Shown here: positions 6,259-6,309 of the stretch, piece by piece | Layout: each line of letters opens with the position of its first letter | How positions within the stretch are numbered: position 1 is the first letter of the stretch | Assembly (NCBI GenBank): GCA_946887025.1 | Contig: CAMPJY010000140.1 | Span: forward strand, 1-6,309 | DNA from: an uncultured Salinimicrobium sp. | GTDB taxonomy: Bacteria > Bacteroidota > Bacteroidia > Flavobacteriales > Flavobacteriaceae | Reading direction: 5' to 3' | Length of the DNA: 6,309 bases | Program-made: the position numbers and the translations under genes | Notes under the pieces: generated by a model | What the model was told of the DNA's origin: nothing | Database searches by the model: none | What the model saw: the letters and a program-made list of their open reading frames with translations, nothing else

Positions 6259-6309
6259 AAAAAGAGTCCTGTTGAGAAGTTTCTTATTTCGACAGGACTC
6301 TTTTTTTTT
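6259..6309 (+). terminator. Strong rho-independent terminator of the two-gene operon
   Basis: GAGTCCTGT (6264-6272) pairs perfectly with ACAGGACTC (6292-6300). The inner stem extends by TGAGA against TTTCG with two wobble pairs, leaving a loop of about nine bases. Five A before the stem can pair with the T run after it. Nine T (6301-6309) follow, up to the window edge. The A run before the stem would give a T run on the opposite strand, so it may also stop a converging transcript. Confidence 0.93.

Overview
The window looks like chromosomal DNA from a member of the Bacteroidetes, most likely Flavobacteriia or a relative. The grounds are indirect: AT-rich intergenic DNA around moderately GC-balanced genes, A-rich leaders without Shine-Dalgarno sequences, and a pairing of a Tat-exported Gfo/Idh/MocA oxidoreductase with a DUF1080 (3-keto-disaccharide hydrolase family) protein, which is common in that phylum. 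I cannot name a species.

Layout: positions 1-205 are non-coding and hold only weak hairpins. On the minus strand, 1156 down to 206 encodes an aldo/keto reductase with an intact catalytic tetrad. A 344-base AT-rich intergenic region (1157-1500) separates it from two divergently transcribed plus-strand genes. It contains three copies of an 8-mer (TAAGGAAA, one inverted) and a candidate Bacteroidetes-type promoter. The first plus-strand gene (1501-2775, TTG start) is a twin-arginine-signal Gfo/Idh/MocA oxidoreductase. After 36 bases comes a 1136-residue secreted protein (2812-6222, GTG start) made of a signal peptide, about 690 residues of HEAT-like helical repeats, and two diverged DUF1080 domains. 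A strong intrinsic terminator (6259-6309) closes the unit.

Working model (inference): the two plus-strand genes form an operon for envelope-located, oxidation-dependent cleavage of a glycoside. The oxidoreductase would oxidise a sugar hydroxyl, by analogy C3, to a keto group. One or both DUF1080 domains would then break the activated glycosidic bond by elimination or hydrolysis, with the HEAT array as a scaffold or binding surface. The divergent aldo/keto reductase could reduce a keto-sugar or aldehyde product in the cytoplasm, but only adjacency supports that link. The individual families are known. The fusion of a long HEAT array to two different DUF1080 domains beside a Tat oxidoreductase is the most interesting part of the window.
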